From positions 73,955-137,954 of the forward strand of contig CAYMYN010000008.1 of assembly GCA_964394665.1 (NCBI GenBank): DNA of 64,000 bases, in the 5' to 3' direction. Both the position numbers and the translations under genes were made by a program. Below the pieces are notes generated by a model that had not been told where the DNA came from, did no database searches, and saw only the letters and a program-made list of their open reading frames with translations. Origin of the DNA: CAYMYN01 sp964394665. Lineage in GTDB: Bacteria > Planctomycetota > UBA1135 > GCA-002686595. This document shows, one piece after another, positions 18,145-27,360 of the stretch; within the stretch, counting starts at the first letter, position 1; each line of letters opens with the position of its first letter.

Positions 18145-20715
18145 TCAGGGTGCCCCCGGGTGTCGGGCCCGCGCCAGGCCGGACAGGAAGAGCAGCGCCA
18201 GGGCCAGGCACAACAACGGGACGTGGCGGCCGTCGGGGGCGGCGGCCAGGGCGGTCGGGGGCGTCGGGGGCGGGGTGTGCGGCAGGGCCCCCAGGGGGCG
18301 CTCGGAGCCCCACTCCTCGGCCAGGGGTGCCGCGAGGGGCACACGGGTGAACTCCCCGCCGCCGGCGAGGAGCACCACCCGCACCGCGCGCCCGAGGTCG
18401 GGCACGGACGCCGTCGACGCCGCGCGTCGGGTGCGCGGGTCCTCGCCCGGGCGGGCGTCGGGCGGATCGAGATCGAGGGTCGCGAGCGCGCGGCCCGCGG
18501 GGTCCTCGAGGCGCGCCGTGAGCCGCGCGGGCAGGTCGGCCGGGAGGTCGTCGAGCTCCAGCCGGCCGTCGACGAGGGCCGCCCGCGGGGCGCGTTCCCG
18601 GGGCGCGGCGGCGAGCCCGTGGACGAGGGCGGAGAGGGCCCCGCGCGCCCCCCGCCAGGCCGGCGCCCAACCCTCGATCGGGGCCGAGGCGAAGGCCCCG
18701 ACCAGGCCGGCGCCGACGCGCCCCAGGGCCAACACCGGCTCGCCGGGACCGGCGCGCAGCAACACGTCGGCGCCGGGCGCGGCCTCGACCCGCGCGAAGC
18801 GCTCGAGGGGCGGGAGCTCCCCGGGACCGAGCCGCCCCAAGGCCTCCGCGACCTCGCGCGCGGGCCGCGAGGCGACCGTCGGGGGCGGCGCGGGCGCGGG
18901 CTCGAAGGGACCCTCGCGCACCCGTTCGCGGTTGACCTCGAGCTGGAAGAGCTCGGCCAGGCCCGAGAGATCCCCCGCGTCGTGCAGGGCGCTCGGGTCG
19001 CCCGCCAGCTCGCCCAGCAGCTCGAGGTCGGCCAGCGGGCCACAGGCGATCACGACCATCGAGCGCCCAGCGGCCGCCAGCGCACCGCGGATCGCCGCCG
19101 CGCGCGCCGCCACGTCGAAGGCGCGCACGTCGCGGCCGTCGCTGAGCAGGATCACGCGGCCCGGCCGCGAGCTCTCGGCGAGCTCCTCGACCAAGCGCTC
19201 GAGCGAGTAGAGGATCGCGGTCTCGCCGCCCGGCGGACGCAGGCCGAGCAGGCGCTCGAGCGCCCGCCGCCGCGCCGCCGCCGTCTCGCCCGAGAGCTCC
19301 TGGCGCGCATGCAACACGCCGGTGAAGAAACGCATCGCGAGCGCGTCGCGCGGCGGGGCGACCTCCGCCATCTCGACCAACGCGCGCTGCACGCGCTCGA
19401 AGGGCTCGCCGACCATGCTGCCCGAGCCGTCGACGAGGAACAGCGCCTCGCGCGGTTCGTGTTCCTCCCCCGCGGGCCGCAGGGGCAGGAGCTGCGCGAG
19501 CGCTGGACCGCCGGGCTCGAGGGTCCAGTGCCGCAGCAGGCCCCAACCCCCGCACGCGAGCCACCCGCCGCCGTCGCGTTCGACGAAGGCGGCGAGTTCG
19601 CGCGCGGGCAGCTCCGCCAGCGACACGTCGACGCTGAACACGAGGTCCGCCCGGCCCAGCTCGTCGGCGAGCTGCGCGGGCTCGAGCACGCGCCAGGCGA
19701 TGCCCGGCCAGGGCGCGGCCCGGATCCAGGTCTCGAGCTCCGCGTGGCGCGCGGAGGGCGTGACGAGCAGCGCGAGGCGCGCGCCGCCGACGCGCGTCGT
19801 GGCGCGAAGCGCGTCGTCCTCGGGGATCGGGTCGCCGCCGCGCAGGGCGCCGGCACCCCGCAGGCGCGCGCGCAGGCCGAGCTCGACCCAACCCGGCTCG
19901 GCCGGGCCGAGCTCGAGGGCCACGCTCCAACGCGCGCTGCGCGCCCCCGCCGCGAGGGGCGGAGCGGGGAGCGTCCGGCGTTCGACGCGCCGCGCGCCGC
20001 CGACGCGCAGTTCGAGCTCCAGCTCGATCTCCGCGCGCGCCAACGACTCGGGCAGGGCCTGGGCGCCGGCCTCGAGCTCGAAGGTCGCGCGCGCCGCGAG
20101 GGCTTCGCCCGCCGCGGGCGCGGCCGGCAGGAGCAACTCGCGCAGCGCGAGGTTCGGCAATTCGGGGGCGGGCGGCTCGACGACGCGTGCCCCGTTCCCC
20201 GCCGCGACCAGACGCGCCCAGACAGGCCCGGGGTCGGGGCCGGTGAAGCTGCGTTCGCCGAGGAGCACGAACTCGCCGGGCGCGCGGGCGCCGGAGAACG
20301 ACTCGCGGGCGACGAGCTCGAGCGCCTCGGCCAGGCGCGTGCCGGCCTCCGACGCGGGCGCCGGACGCAGGCGGAGGGGCTCGCCGACGCGACCGGAGAG
20401 ACGCTCCTCGAAGCGCGCGGGGTCGGCGGGTCCGAAGAGCGCCTCGACGTCCGCAGCGTAGCGCACGACGAATAACTCCTGGCCCGCCGCGCGCGCGGCC
20501 CGCGCCTCGTCCGCGAGGGCGCGCCGCGCCCAGCTCGCCCAACCCGGCCGGCGACGGGTCAGTCCGGCGGAGGCATCGAGCAATACGGCGCGCAGGGCCG
20601 GTTGCGGCGGCGGCGGCGCGGGGCGCGGCCAGGCGCTCCAGCCCGCGGCGGCGAGCGACACCAGGCCCAGAACGACCAGGGAACGGGCGAGGCGCGCGGA
20701 GGACGCGGGGCGCAT
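18145..20715 (-). CDS. Membrane-anchored von Willebrand factor A domain protein
   Basis: An 856-residue protein with an N-terminal hydrophobic anchor (LVVLGLVSLAAAGWSAW) and a C-terminal one (VPLLCLALALLFLSGLAR), a topology typical of BatA/BatB-like and GATase-like membrane proteins. A vWA domain lies near residues 420-580. Its metal-ion-dependent adhesion motif is FLVDGSGSMVG (D-x-S-x-S near residue 426), and a later strand is VILLSDGRDVRAFDV. The region before it (about 300-410) resembles the amidotransferase-like fold seen in such proteins (ADLVFSVDVSLAELPARELA). No MoxR ATPase or other Bat partner is adjacent; mnmA is upstream. Role unknown, possibly envelope stress or assembly. Confidence 0.7.
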   Translation of the reverse strand: MRPASSARLARSLVVLGLVSLAAAGWSAWPRPAPPPPQPALRAVLLDASAGLTRRRPGWASWARRALADEARAARAAGQELFVVRYAADVEALFGPADPARFEERLSGRVGEPLRLRPAPASEAGTRLAEALELVARESFSGARAPGEFVLLGERSFTGPDPGPVWARLVAAGNGARVVEPPAPELPNLALRELLLPAAPAAGEALAARATFELEAGAQALPESLARAEIELELELRVGGARRVERRTLPAPPLAAGARSARWSVALELGPAEPGWVELGLRARLRGAGALRGGDPIPEDDALRATTRVGGARLALLVTPSARHAELETWIRAAPWPGIAWRVLEPAQLADELGRADLVFSVDVSLAELPARELAAFVERDGGGWLACGGWGLLRHWTLEPGGPALAQLLPLRPAGEEHEPREALFLVDGSGSMVGEPFERVQRALVEMAEVAPPRDALAMRFFTGVLHARQELSGETAAARRRALERLLGLRPPGGETAILYSLERLVEELAESSRPGRVILLSDGRDVRAFDVAARAAAIRGALAAAGRSMVVIACGPLADLELLGELAGDPSALHDAGDLSGLAELFQLEVNRERVREGPFEPAPAPPPTVASRPAREVAEALGRLGPGELPPLERFARVEAAPGADVLLRAGPGEPVLALGRVGAGLVGAFASAPIEGWAPAWRGARGALSALVHGLAAAPRERAPRAALVDGRLELDDLPADLPARLTARLEDPAGRALATLDLDPPDARPGEDPRTRRAASTASVPDLGRAVRVVLLAGGGEFTRVPLAAPLAEEWGSERPLGALPHTPPPTPPTALAAAPDGRHVPLLCLALALLFLSGLARARHPGAP

Positions 20716-20733
20716 CGCGATCGGCGCGGCCCC

Positions 20734-21831
20734 CTACCCGCGCTCCGCGCGCCGGATCCAACCGCCGCCGACGAGACGCGGGCCGTCGTAGAAGGCCGCG
20801 CCCTGGCCCGGCGCGACGCCGGTCTGGGGTTCGTCGAAGACCACCCGCGCGCGGCCGGAGCTGCGCTCGACCTCGACCTGGGCGGGGGCCGGCACGCAGT
20901 GGTAGCGGTGCTGCACGGTGCAGCGCAGGCTCTGCGGCGGGTCGATGCCGATCCAGTTCAGCTCGTCGACCTCCATGGCGCAGAAGCGCGCCTCGTCCTG
21001 GGTGCCGAGCACGACCGTCCCGCTCGTCGGATCGGTGGCGACGACGTACAGCGGCTCGCCGCCGGCGACGCCGTGGCCGCGGCGCTGGCCGATGGTGAAG
21101 TGTTCCGTGCCGGCGTGGTCGCCCAGCACGCGTCCGGCGGTGTCGACCAGGTGGCCCGGGTGCAGGGTGGCCCCGGACTCCGCCAAGAAGCGGCGGTAGT
21201 CGTTGGAGGGGATGAAACAGACCTCTTGGCTGTCGGCCTTGCTCGCCGTGCGCAGGCCCACCGACTCGGCGATGCGCCGCACCTCGCGCTTCTCGAAGCC
21301 GCCGATCGGGAGCAGGGTGCGCGCCAGGTTGTCCTCGGCCACGCAGAAGAGCTGGTAGCTCTGGTCCTTGCCGCGGTCGACGCCGCGCGTGACGTGCACG
21401 CGGCCGTCCACGAGCTCGACCTGCGCGTAGTGGCCGGTGGCCACAGCCTCCGCGCCCAGCTCCTCGGCGAAGCGCAGCAACCGATCGAACTTGAGGTCGC
21501 GGTTGCAGACCGCGCAGGGGTTCGGGGTGCGGCCCTGCTCGTACTCGCGCACGAAGTAGCGCATGATCGCGCCGAACTCCTGGGAGAGGTCCACGGCCTG
21601 GAAGGGCACGCCCAGCTTGGCCGCCACCATGCGCGCGTCGCGGGCGTCGGAGACCGAGCAGCAGGACTTCTTGCGGCTCTCGTGCTCGGCGACCTGCACG
21701 CCGTTGCGCATGAACAGGCCGACGACCTCGTGGCCCGCCTCGAGCAGCAGGTGCGCCGCGACCGAGCTGTCCACGCCGCCGCTCATGGCGCACACGACGC
21801 GGCGGGCAGGACGGGCGGAGGGGACGGGCAT
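20734..21831 (-). CDS. mnmA: tRNA-specific 2-thiouridylase
   Basis: A 365-residue enzyme that thiolates U34 of tRNA-Glu, -Gln and -Lys using sulfur relayed from a cysteine desulfurase. The PP-loop motif SGGVDSS is near residue 18. The first catalytic cysteine is in NPCAVCN (about 105), the second in DSQEVCFIP (about 200). Family block FTIGQRRGHGV is also present. Length matches the family. The gene is upstream of the vWA gene by only 18 nt and probably co-transcribed with it. A tRNA-Glu(UUC), one of its substrates, lies at 61.9 kb. Confidence 0.95.
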   Translation of the reverse strand: MPVPSARPARRVVCAMSGGVDSSVAAHLLLEAGHEVVGLFMRNGVQVAEHESRKKSCCSVSDARDARMVAAKLGVPFQAVDLSQEFGAIMRYFVREYEQGRTPNPCAVCNRDLKFDRLLRFAEELGAEAVATGHYAQVELVDGRVHVTRGVDRGKDQSYQLFCVAEDNLARTLLPIGGFEKREVRRIAESVGLRTASKADSQEVCFIPSNDYRRFLAESGATLHPGHLVDTAGRVLGDHAGTEHFTIGQRRGHGVAGGEPLYVVATDPTSGTVVLGTQDEARFCAMEVDELNWIGIDPPQSLRCTVQHRYHCVPAPAQVEVERSSGRARVVFDEPQTGVAPGQGAAFYDGPRLVGGGWIRRAERG

Positions 21832-22093
21832 GGTGGGCGGGGCCGGGCGGGGGGAGCGGGCCGGACGGGAGGTATGGGCCGCGCGCGCCGGCCTTCCAGC
21901 CTGCCCGGGACGGGGCGGGAGGCTACCACGCTGCGGCGCCCTTCCGGACGCGGACGCTGGCGAGTGGCGCGCGGGCCGCTACCCTGCTCGGCCCCGAACG
22001 GAGAACCCGTGGCCGGGTTCGCTCCCCCGTCGCGGACTCCAGACAGATCCGGGGCAGCCAGCGGCTGCCCCCGAACCCGCAGGACCGGTTCCG

Positions 22094-22459
22094 ATGCTCC
22101 ACGACCTCGCCCCGTTGCTGCTGCTCGTCCAGGAGGAGGGCGGAGCCCCCGCCCCCGCGCCCTTCGGCGGCGGCTTCCTGTTCCCGCTGGTCCTGGTCTT
22201 CGCGATCTTCTACTTCCTCGTCATGCGGCCGGAGAAACGCAACCGCATGCGCCACCAGGCGATGCTGGACTCGCTCGAGAAGGGCGACAAGGTCATCACG
22301 ACCGGCGGCATGCACGCGACCGTGGTCCAGCTCGGCGAGGGCTCGGTGACGCTGCAGATCGCGGACGGCGTGCGCGTGAAGTTCGCGCGCCAGGCGATCC
22401 AGGGCAAGGTCGACGAGTCCTCGCCCGTGGACGAGAAGTCCCCCGCCGCGGTGAAGTGA
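22094..22459 (+). CDS. yajC: Preprotein translocase subunit YajC
   Basis: A 121-residue single-span membrane protein. One transmembrane helix (FPLVLVFAIFYFLVMRPEKR, about residues 30-50) ends in the family signature RP-x-x-KR. KGDKVITTGGMHATVV follows, the conserved soluble part. YajC associates with SecDF next to SecYEG. secD and secF are not in the window. The N-terminal Leu/Pro/Ala-rich extension before the helix is somewhat longer than in E. coli (110 residues). Start chosen at the ATG that gives this extension. Confidence 0.9.
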   Translation: MLHDLAPLLLLVQEEGGAPAPAPFGGGFLFPLVLVFAIFYFLVMRPEKRNRMRHQAMLDSLEKGDKVITTGGMHATVVQLGEGSVTLQIADGVRVKFARQAIQGKVDESSPVDEKSPAAVK

Positions 22460-22518
22460 CGGCCGGGGCGGCGCTCCCCGCGCCGGGTTGAAACCGGGGC
22501 CCTGCCCGCGCGGTCGGG

Positions 22519-23112
22519 GTGCGCATGTCGCCCGCCCCTTGGAGGATCGCCCGCGGGCTCGGCGCCGCGGCCCGGCGCGCCCTGCGCCGGCGGGCCGTGC
22601 CGATCGCGATCGCCCTCGCGCCGCGCGCCGCGTTGTGGATCCCGCGCCTCGACCGGCGCGAGCTGGGCCTGCTCGGCGAGGAGCTCGCGGCGCGCGCCCT
22701 GTACGCCGCCGGCTGGCGCATCCTGGGGCGGCGCGTGGCGACGCCCGCCGGGGAGGTGGACCTCGTCGTGCGCCGCGGCGGGTTGCTGGCGGCGGTCGAG
22801 GTGAAGGCCGGGCGCACGCGCTCCTTGCCCGTGGACGAGCGCGACGCACGGCGGCCCTTCCGTCCCGCCGGCCGCGTCGACGCCCGGCGTCTGGCGGGCC
22901 AGCGCCAGGCGGCCCGCTGGCTCGCTGCCTGCCACGGGCTCGGTGCGGCGCGCGTGGACGTGTTCGAGGTCTGGGTGCGGGGCCCGCGGACGCGCTGCCT
23001 GCATCTGGTCGACGTGCGCGAGCCGTTCGACGCGCCCGCGCCGGAGGGGGATCGGGTCTGGTTGCCGGGGGCTCCCCCCGCGCCCTTCGGGCCCGCAACG
23101 GGGGACTGCTAG
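22519..23112 (+). CDS. yraN: UPF0102 (YraN-like) predicted nuclease-fold protein
   Basis: A 197-residue protein, longer than typical YraN (about 120-130), with an extra basic N-terminus of about 50 residues. The core LGLLGEELAARALYAAGW, then RRVATPAGEVDLVVRRGG and VEVKAGR, matches the UPF0102 restriction-endonuclease-like fold with its E-x-D...E-x-K residues. The biochemical role of the family is unsettled. The GTG at 22519 and an in-frame ATG at 22525 are equally plausible starts. It lies 59 nt after yajC and 48 nt before the aminopeptidase gene on the same strand. Confidence 0.85.
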   Translation: MRMSPAPWRIARGLGAAARRALRRRAVPIAIALAPRAALWIPRLDRRELGLLGEELAARALYAAGWRILGRRVATPAGEVDLVVRRGGLLAAVEVKAGRTRSLPVDERDARRPFRPAGRVDARRLAGQRQAARWLAACHGLGAARVDVFEVWVRGPRTRCLHLVDVREPFDAPAPEGDRVWLPGAPPAPFGPATGDC

Positions 23113-23160
23113 ACTGCCGTGCCGGACCTGGCCGCGGCCCCCGATCCGCCCCCGACGATC

Positions 23161-24504
23161 ATGCGAGACACCCTCCCGTCCCGGCCGCGCAGCGCGGCCC
23201 TCCTGTGGCTGCCCCTGGTGGGTGCCCTGGCCCTGGCCCACGACACCCCGCGCCGGGCGCCGGCGGACCTGCACGCGGTCGCCGATCCCGAGCTCGCCCC
23301 GCCGGGACGGCCCTCGGTGCCGACGCCCCACGCGCCCGAGGTGCTCGCCGCGCGCCGCGCAAGGTTGGCGGCCGAGCTGGGCGAGGGCCTGCTGGTGATC
23401 GCGGCGGGCGACGAGGAGAAGGGCCGCTTCGAGGTCCACTCCGACTTCCTCTACCTGACCGGCATCGAGGTCCCCGACGCGGTGCTGATCCTGGGCGCCG
23501 CCGACGGGGAACGCTCCTTCGAGCGCCTCTACCTGCCCGAGCGCGACGAACGCAAGGCCCTCTGGGACGGTCCCCTGCTCGGACCCGGGGAACGGGCGCA
23601 GGCCCTGGCTGGCCTCGAGGACACGCGCGGCCGGGGCCGACTCGAGGCCGACCTCGACGAGCTCCTGGCGACGCCCGGGGTCCCGGTCTTCGCCCTGAGC
23701 GAACAGCGGCGCGTCCTCTTCGGCCCGCCGCCCGACGGGCGCGAGGTCGCGGCCAGGAGCCCGCGCGAGGCGCTCAACGCGCTGCAGGCGGTCAAGGACG
23801 CCGGTGAGCTCGCGGCCCTGCAGGCCTCGATCGACATCACCCAGGCGGCCCTCGCCGACGGCTTCTCGGTCGCGCGCCCGCTGGTCTACGAGTTCCAGGT
23901 CGAAGCCGCGATCGAGGCCGGTTTCCGCCGGCGCGGCGCGCCCTTCAGAGCCTTCCCCTCGATCGTCGGTTCGGGCCCCAACGCCTGCATCCTGCACTAC
24001 CGCGACAACGAGCGGCGCATGGGGGCCGGCGAGTTGCTCCTGCTCGACGTCGGCGCCAAGGTCCACGGCTACAGCGCCGACATCTCGCGCACGATCCCCC
24101 TCGAGGACCGCTTCTCGCCCCGCCAACGCGAGCTCTACGAGCTGGTGGTGCGCGCCCACGATGCCGCGGCCGCCGTGCTGCGGCCCGGCGCCTCGATCCG
24201 CGAGGCGCACGAGGCGGCGCGCGCGGTCTTCGCCGAGCACGACCTGGCGGCGGCCTTCCGCCACTCGGTCGGACACCACCTGGGCCTGCGCGTGCACGAC
24301 GTGCCGGGCTTCCGCGGCCCCTTGGCCGCGGGCATGGTGGTCACCATCGAGCCGGGCCTCTACCTGCCGGAGGAGGCGATCGGCATCCGCATCGAGAACG
24401 ACTTCCTCGTCACCGAGGACGGGGCCCGGCTGCTCTCCTCGGCCCTGCCCTACCGCACCGACGAGCTCGAGGCCTACCTGCTGCGCCTGCGCGGAAAACC
24501 GTGA
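23161..24504 (+). CDS. pepP: Exported Xaa-Pro aminopeptidase (aminopeptidase P)
   Basis: A 447-residue M24B metallopeptidase that removes the first residue from peptides with proline in position 2. The AMP_N domain is at about 60-200 (SDFLYLTGIEVPDAVLIL). The catalytic domain carries the metal ligands in LLDVGAKVHGYSADISR (two Asp), RHSVGHHLGLRVHD (His), TIEPGLY (Glu) and IRIENDF (Glu). The ATG at 23161 is preferred over a GTG at 23119 because it directly opens a signal-like N-terminus (SAALLWLPLVGALALAHD), suggesting export. E. coli PepP is cytosolic, so the leader is notable. Confidence 0.88.
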   Translation: MRDTLPSRPRSAALLWLPLVGALALAHDTPRRAPADLHAVADPELAPPGRPSVPTPHAPEVLAARRARLAAELGEGLLVIAAGDEEKGRFEVHSDFLYLTGIEVPDAVLILGAADGERSFERLYLPERDERKALWDGPLLGPGERAQALAGLEDTRGRGRLEADLDELLATPGVPVFALSEQRRVLFGPPPDGREVAARSPREALNALQAVKDAGELAALQASIDITQAALADGFSVARPLVYEFQVEAAIEAGFRRRGAPFRAFPSIVGSGPNACILHYRDNERRMGAGELLLLDVGAKVHGYSADISRTIPLEDRFSPRQRELYELVVRAHDAAAAVLRPGASIREAHEAARAVFAEHDLAAAFRHSVGHHLGLRVHDVPGFRGPLAAGMVVTIEPGLYLPEEAIGIRIENDFLVTEDGARLLSSALPYRTDELEAYLLRLRGKP

Positions 24505-24613
24505 TGCCCAAGGTTCGGGCCTCGATCGCGGCCGAAGAGGAGCGGGCCTCCCCCACCCTTGCCTGGCCCTCCCGGGCCGGTGAGGATGCCCCGCCCGCGG
24601 CCGCGGGGCCCCC

Positions 24614-26158
24614 ATGCTGAACGTCCTCCGGCACTACTTCCCCCTGCGCAAGGCGCTGCTCGTCTCCTCGGAGACCCTGCTCCTGTGGTTGGTGGTGGCC
24701 CTGGGGATGAGCGCGCACCTGTGGCAGCCGACCCAGGGCGTGTACCGGCTGCTGGCCTTCCACTCGATGGGGGTCGACGAGGCGCGGGTGCGCTGCATCC
24801 TCTCGGCCCTGCTCGTGTCGGTGCTCGCCCAGCTCGCGATCGCCTTCAACGAGCTGTACGACTTCCGCGTGTCGGGCTCGCGCTACGACCAGGCGCAGCG
24901 CTTCGTGGGCTCGATGGGCGCGGCCATGCTGCTGGCCCTGGGCGCCGTCGTGCTGATGGACGTCTGGGGTTTCGAGCGCGTGCTCGACTTCCCCGGCCTG
25001 CCCCTGACGGCGCGCGTGCGCCTCCTGGTGTTCTGCCTGCTCACGGGCTTCGCCCTGCTGTACCTGTGGCGGATGCTCTTCCACCACGTGCTGCGCCGGG
25101 CGAGCTTCAACGACCGGGTGCTGATCCTGGGCTCGGGCAAGGCCGCCCACGTGCTCGCCAAGGAGATCCGCGTGCACCGCGGCGCGGGCTTCGAGGTGGT
25201 GGGCATCCTGCCCGAGGCCGGGCCAACCCCCGCCGGGCGGGAGTTCGACCCCGGGATCACCGGCACGCAGGACCTCGTGCTCGCCGATCGCGCGCTGACC
25301 GAGGGCGGGGTCGGACGGCGGCTGCCCGACGGGCGCGTCACGGAGTCGGGCAGCCTGGAGCAACTGGCGCAGGAGCTGCAGGCCGACGTGCTCGTGGTGG
25401 CCCTGGCGGACCGCCGCGGCTCGCTGCCGACCGACGACCTCCTGCGCTGCCGCCTGCGGGGCCTCGCGGTGCGCGACTACGAGCGCATCTTCGAGCAGGT
25501 CGCGGGCAAGATCGCGGTGGAGGCCATCCGACCGTCCTACCTGATCTTCAACGAGGGCTTCACGCGCCATCCGCTGGCGGACCTCGTCAAGCGTCTGCTT
25601 GACGCGACGGCGGCCGCGGTGGGCATCGTGGTTGGCATGCCGCTGCTCATCGGGACGGCCATCGCCGTGCGCGGTTCCTCCCCCGGCCCGGTGCTCTTCA
25701 CCCAGGAACGCGTGGGCGCCGACGGCAAGACCTTCACGTTGTTCAAGTTCCGCAGCATGGTGCAGGACGCGGAGAGCCGCACGGGGCCTGTGTGGGCCAC
25801 CACGGACGACCCGCGCATCACGCGCGTGGGGCGCTTCATCCGCAAGACACGCCTCGACGAGTTGCCCCAGCTCTTCAACGTGCTGATGGGCGACATGTCG
25901 CTCGTCGGGCCGCGCCCCGAGCGCCCGCACTTCGTCGAGCAGCTCGCGAGCCAGATCCCCTACTTCCGCCAACGGCACATCGTGAAGCCGGGCATCACGG
26001 GTTGGGCGCAGATCAACTACCCCTACGGCAACACCTTCGAGGACGCGCTGCAGAAGCTCCAGTACGACCTCTTCTACATCAAGTACCAGAGCCTGCTGTT
26101 CGACCTCTCGATCCTCTTCAACACGATCAAGACCGTGCTGCTGCGCAAGGGCACCTGA
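24614..26158 (+). CDS. Exopolysaccharide polyprenyl glycosyl-phosphate transferase
   Basis: A 514-residue initiating transferase (WcaJ/EpsB type) that links the first sugar-1-phosphate to undecaprenyl phosphate. It has N-terminal membrane helices, a central Rossmann-like domain (VLILGSGKAAHVLAKEI, about residue 170), one further helix, and the C-terminal catalytic domain. Motifs are FTQERVGADGK, FTLFKFRSMV, LDELPQLFNVLMGDMSLVG, PRPERPHF and KPGITGWAQINYPYG. It stands without neighbouring polysaccharide genes here; the closest glycosyltransferase is at 42-43 kb. The sugar specificity cannot be read from sequence. Confidence 0.93.
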   Translation: MLNVLRHYFPLRKALLVSSETLLLWLVVALGMSAHLWQPTQGVYRLLAFHSMGVDEARVRCILSALLVSVLAQLAIAFNELYDFRVSGSRYDQAQRFVGSMGAAMLLALGAVVLMDVWGFERVLDFPGLPLTARVRLLVFCLLTGFALLYLWRMLFHHVLRRASFNDRVLILGSGKAAHVLAKEIRVHRGAGFEVVGILPEAGPTPAGREFDPGITGTQDLVLADRALTEGGVGRRLPDGRVTESGSLEQLAQELQADVLVVALADRRGSLPTDDLLRCRLRGLAVRDYERIFEQVAGKIAVEAIRPSYLIFNEGFTRHPLADLVKRLLDATAAAVGIVVGMPLLIGTAIAVRGSSPGPVLFTQERVGADGKTFTLFKFRSMVQDAESRTGPVWATTDDPRITRVGRFIRKTRLDELPQLFNVLMGDMSLVGPRPERPHFVEQLASQIPYFRQRHIVKPGITGWAQINYPYGNTFEDALQKLQYDLFYIKYQSLLFDLSILFNTIKTVLLRKGT

Positions 26159-26222
26159 GCACCGCGCCCCCCCTCCCGGGCCGAGCGCGCGCCGCGCGCC
26201 GCGGGTGGGGATACCCTTTCGG

Positions 26223-27302
26223 GTGCGCCTCGAACGGACCCCCTCCCGACCGAACCGCCGCGGCCCGGTCCTGGGTGCGATCCTGCTGGCCCTGGCGGCC
26301 GGTTGCCAGGCCGTTCCGCCCTCCCAGCGCGTGCCGACCGAGCTCGGGGCCGTGCGCGCCGACGAGCTCGACCGCGCCCAGGAGCTGGCCGCGGCCCTGA
26401 CCGAGCTCGCCCCACGGGTGGCCGAGCTCCTGCCCGCCTCCCGCCCGCGGCCCGTCGACGTCTGGGTCCAGAAAGAGCCGCGTCTGTTCCGCTTCGGGAA
26501 AGCCGCCCACCAGGAGGCCGACGGCTTCTGGGCCCTGGGCCCGCGCCGCATCCACCTGCGCGAGGGCGCCGACGACCTGCGCCGCACCCTGGCCCACGAG
26601 CTCACCCACGCCTTCCTCGGCGGGGACTGGGAGGCCCTCCCCGGCACCCTCGAGGAGGGCCTGTGCGACCTGCTCTCGGCCCTCGCGGTCCCCGAAGGAG
26701 CCCTGCGCATGCGCGCGGGGCGCCTCTCCGCGGCGGCCTTCTGCCTGGGCGGCCTGGCCCTGCGCATCGAGGTCGGTACGCCCGCCACACACCCCACCCA
26801 GGGCCCCGAGCTCGCCATCGCGGCGACGGTGGTGCTCGAGGGGCTGCTGGACGAACCCCTCGCGCCCTGGGACGTGTTCCGCGAGCGGGCCGGCCTCTCC
26901 ACGGCCCGCATGGGCCCCGCGCGCAAGAAGGCGCTCTACGGCCTCGCCTACCTGGTGATCGAGCGCGCCCACCGGCGTGTCGGCCTGGAGGGCCTGCTCG
27001 GACTCTGCCGCCGGGCGCGGGCCGAGAGTCGGGCCCACGTTCCCGAGGCCTGGTTGCTCGAGGCGGCGGACCTGTGCCCGCACGACGTGCGGCCCTGGCG
27101 CCGGGCCCTCGAGGACGAGCTCGGCCCGGACGAGTTGCGCGAGCTGGTCGCGATGTACCCCGACTTCCTGCTCTCGACGGTCGAGCAGCTCGGCCCCCTC
27201 GTGGGCCCCGGCGAAGCGCTCAGCGTGCGCCTCTCGAGCGGTTCCTCGGGGCAGGTCCTGGAGCTCGTCGTGCTCCCCACCCGCGCGCTGGCCCTGCGCT
27301 GA
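26223..27302 (+). CDS. HExxH lipoprotein, predicted zinc metallopeptidase-like
   Basis: A protein of about 359 residues. From the GTG at 26223 the leader GAILLALAAGCQ gives a lipobox cysteine; a GTG at 26205 would add six residues. TLAHELTHAFLGGDW holds a HExxH zinc motif near residue 130. LEEGLCDLLSAL follows about 17 residues later and could supply the third (Glu) ligand, as in gluzincins. The rest is helical with no named domain. It follows the exopolysaccharide transferase and precedes a MORN-like gene on the same strand. A surface-bound peptidase is inferred; no substrate can be given. Confidence 0.6.
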   Translation: MRLERTPSRPNRRGPVLGAILLALAAGCQAVPPSQRVPTELGAVRADELDRAQELAAALTELAPRVAELLPASRPRPVDVWVQKEPRLFRFGKAAHQEADGFWALGPRRIHLREGADDLRRTLAHELTHAFLGGDWEALPGTLEEGLCDLLSALAVPEGALRMRAGRLSAAAFCLGGLALRIEVGTPATHPTQGPELAIAATVVLEGLLDEPLAPWDVFRERAGLSTARMGPARKKALYGLAYLVIERAHRRVGLEGLLGLCRRARAESRAHVPEAWLLEAADLCPHDVRPWRRALEDELGPDELRELVAMYPDFLLSTVEQLGPLVGPGEALSVRLSSGSSGQVLELVVLPTRALALR

Positions 27303-27360
27303 GTCCGGAGCCGGCCCCGGAGCCGGGAAGCTGGCGCGCGGATCGTCGTCCCCCCCGCCC

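Noticed and set aside
17324..21793. Very long open frame (over 1,400 codons) on the minus strand in another register
   Set aside because: It runs across mnmA, the vWA gene and the HEAT lipoprotein out of frame; composition is Arg/Pro/Gly/Ala-rich with no domains, a typical shadow in very G+C-rich DNA.
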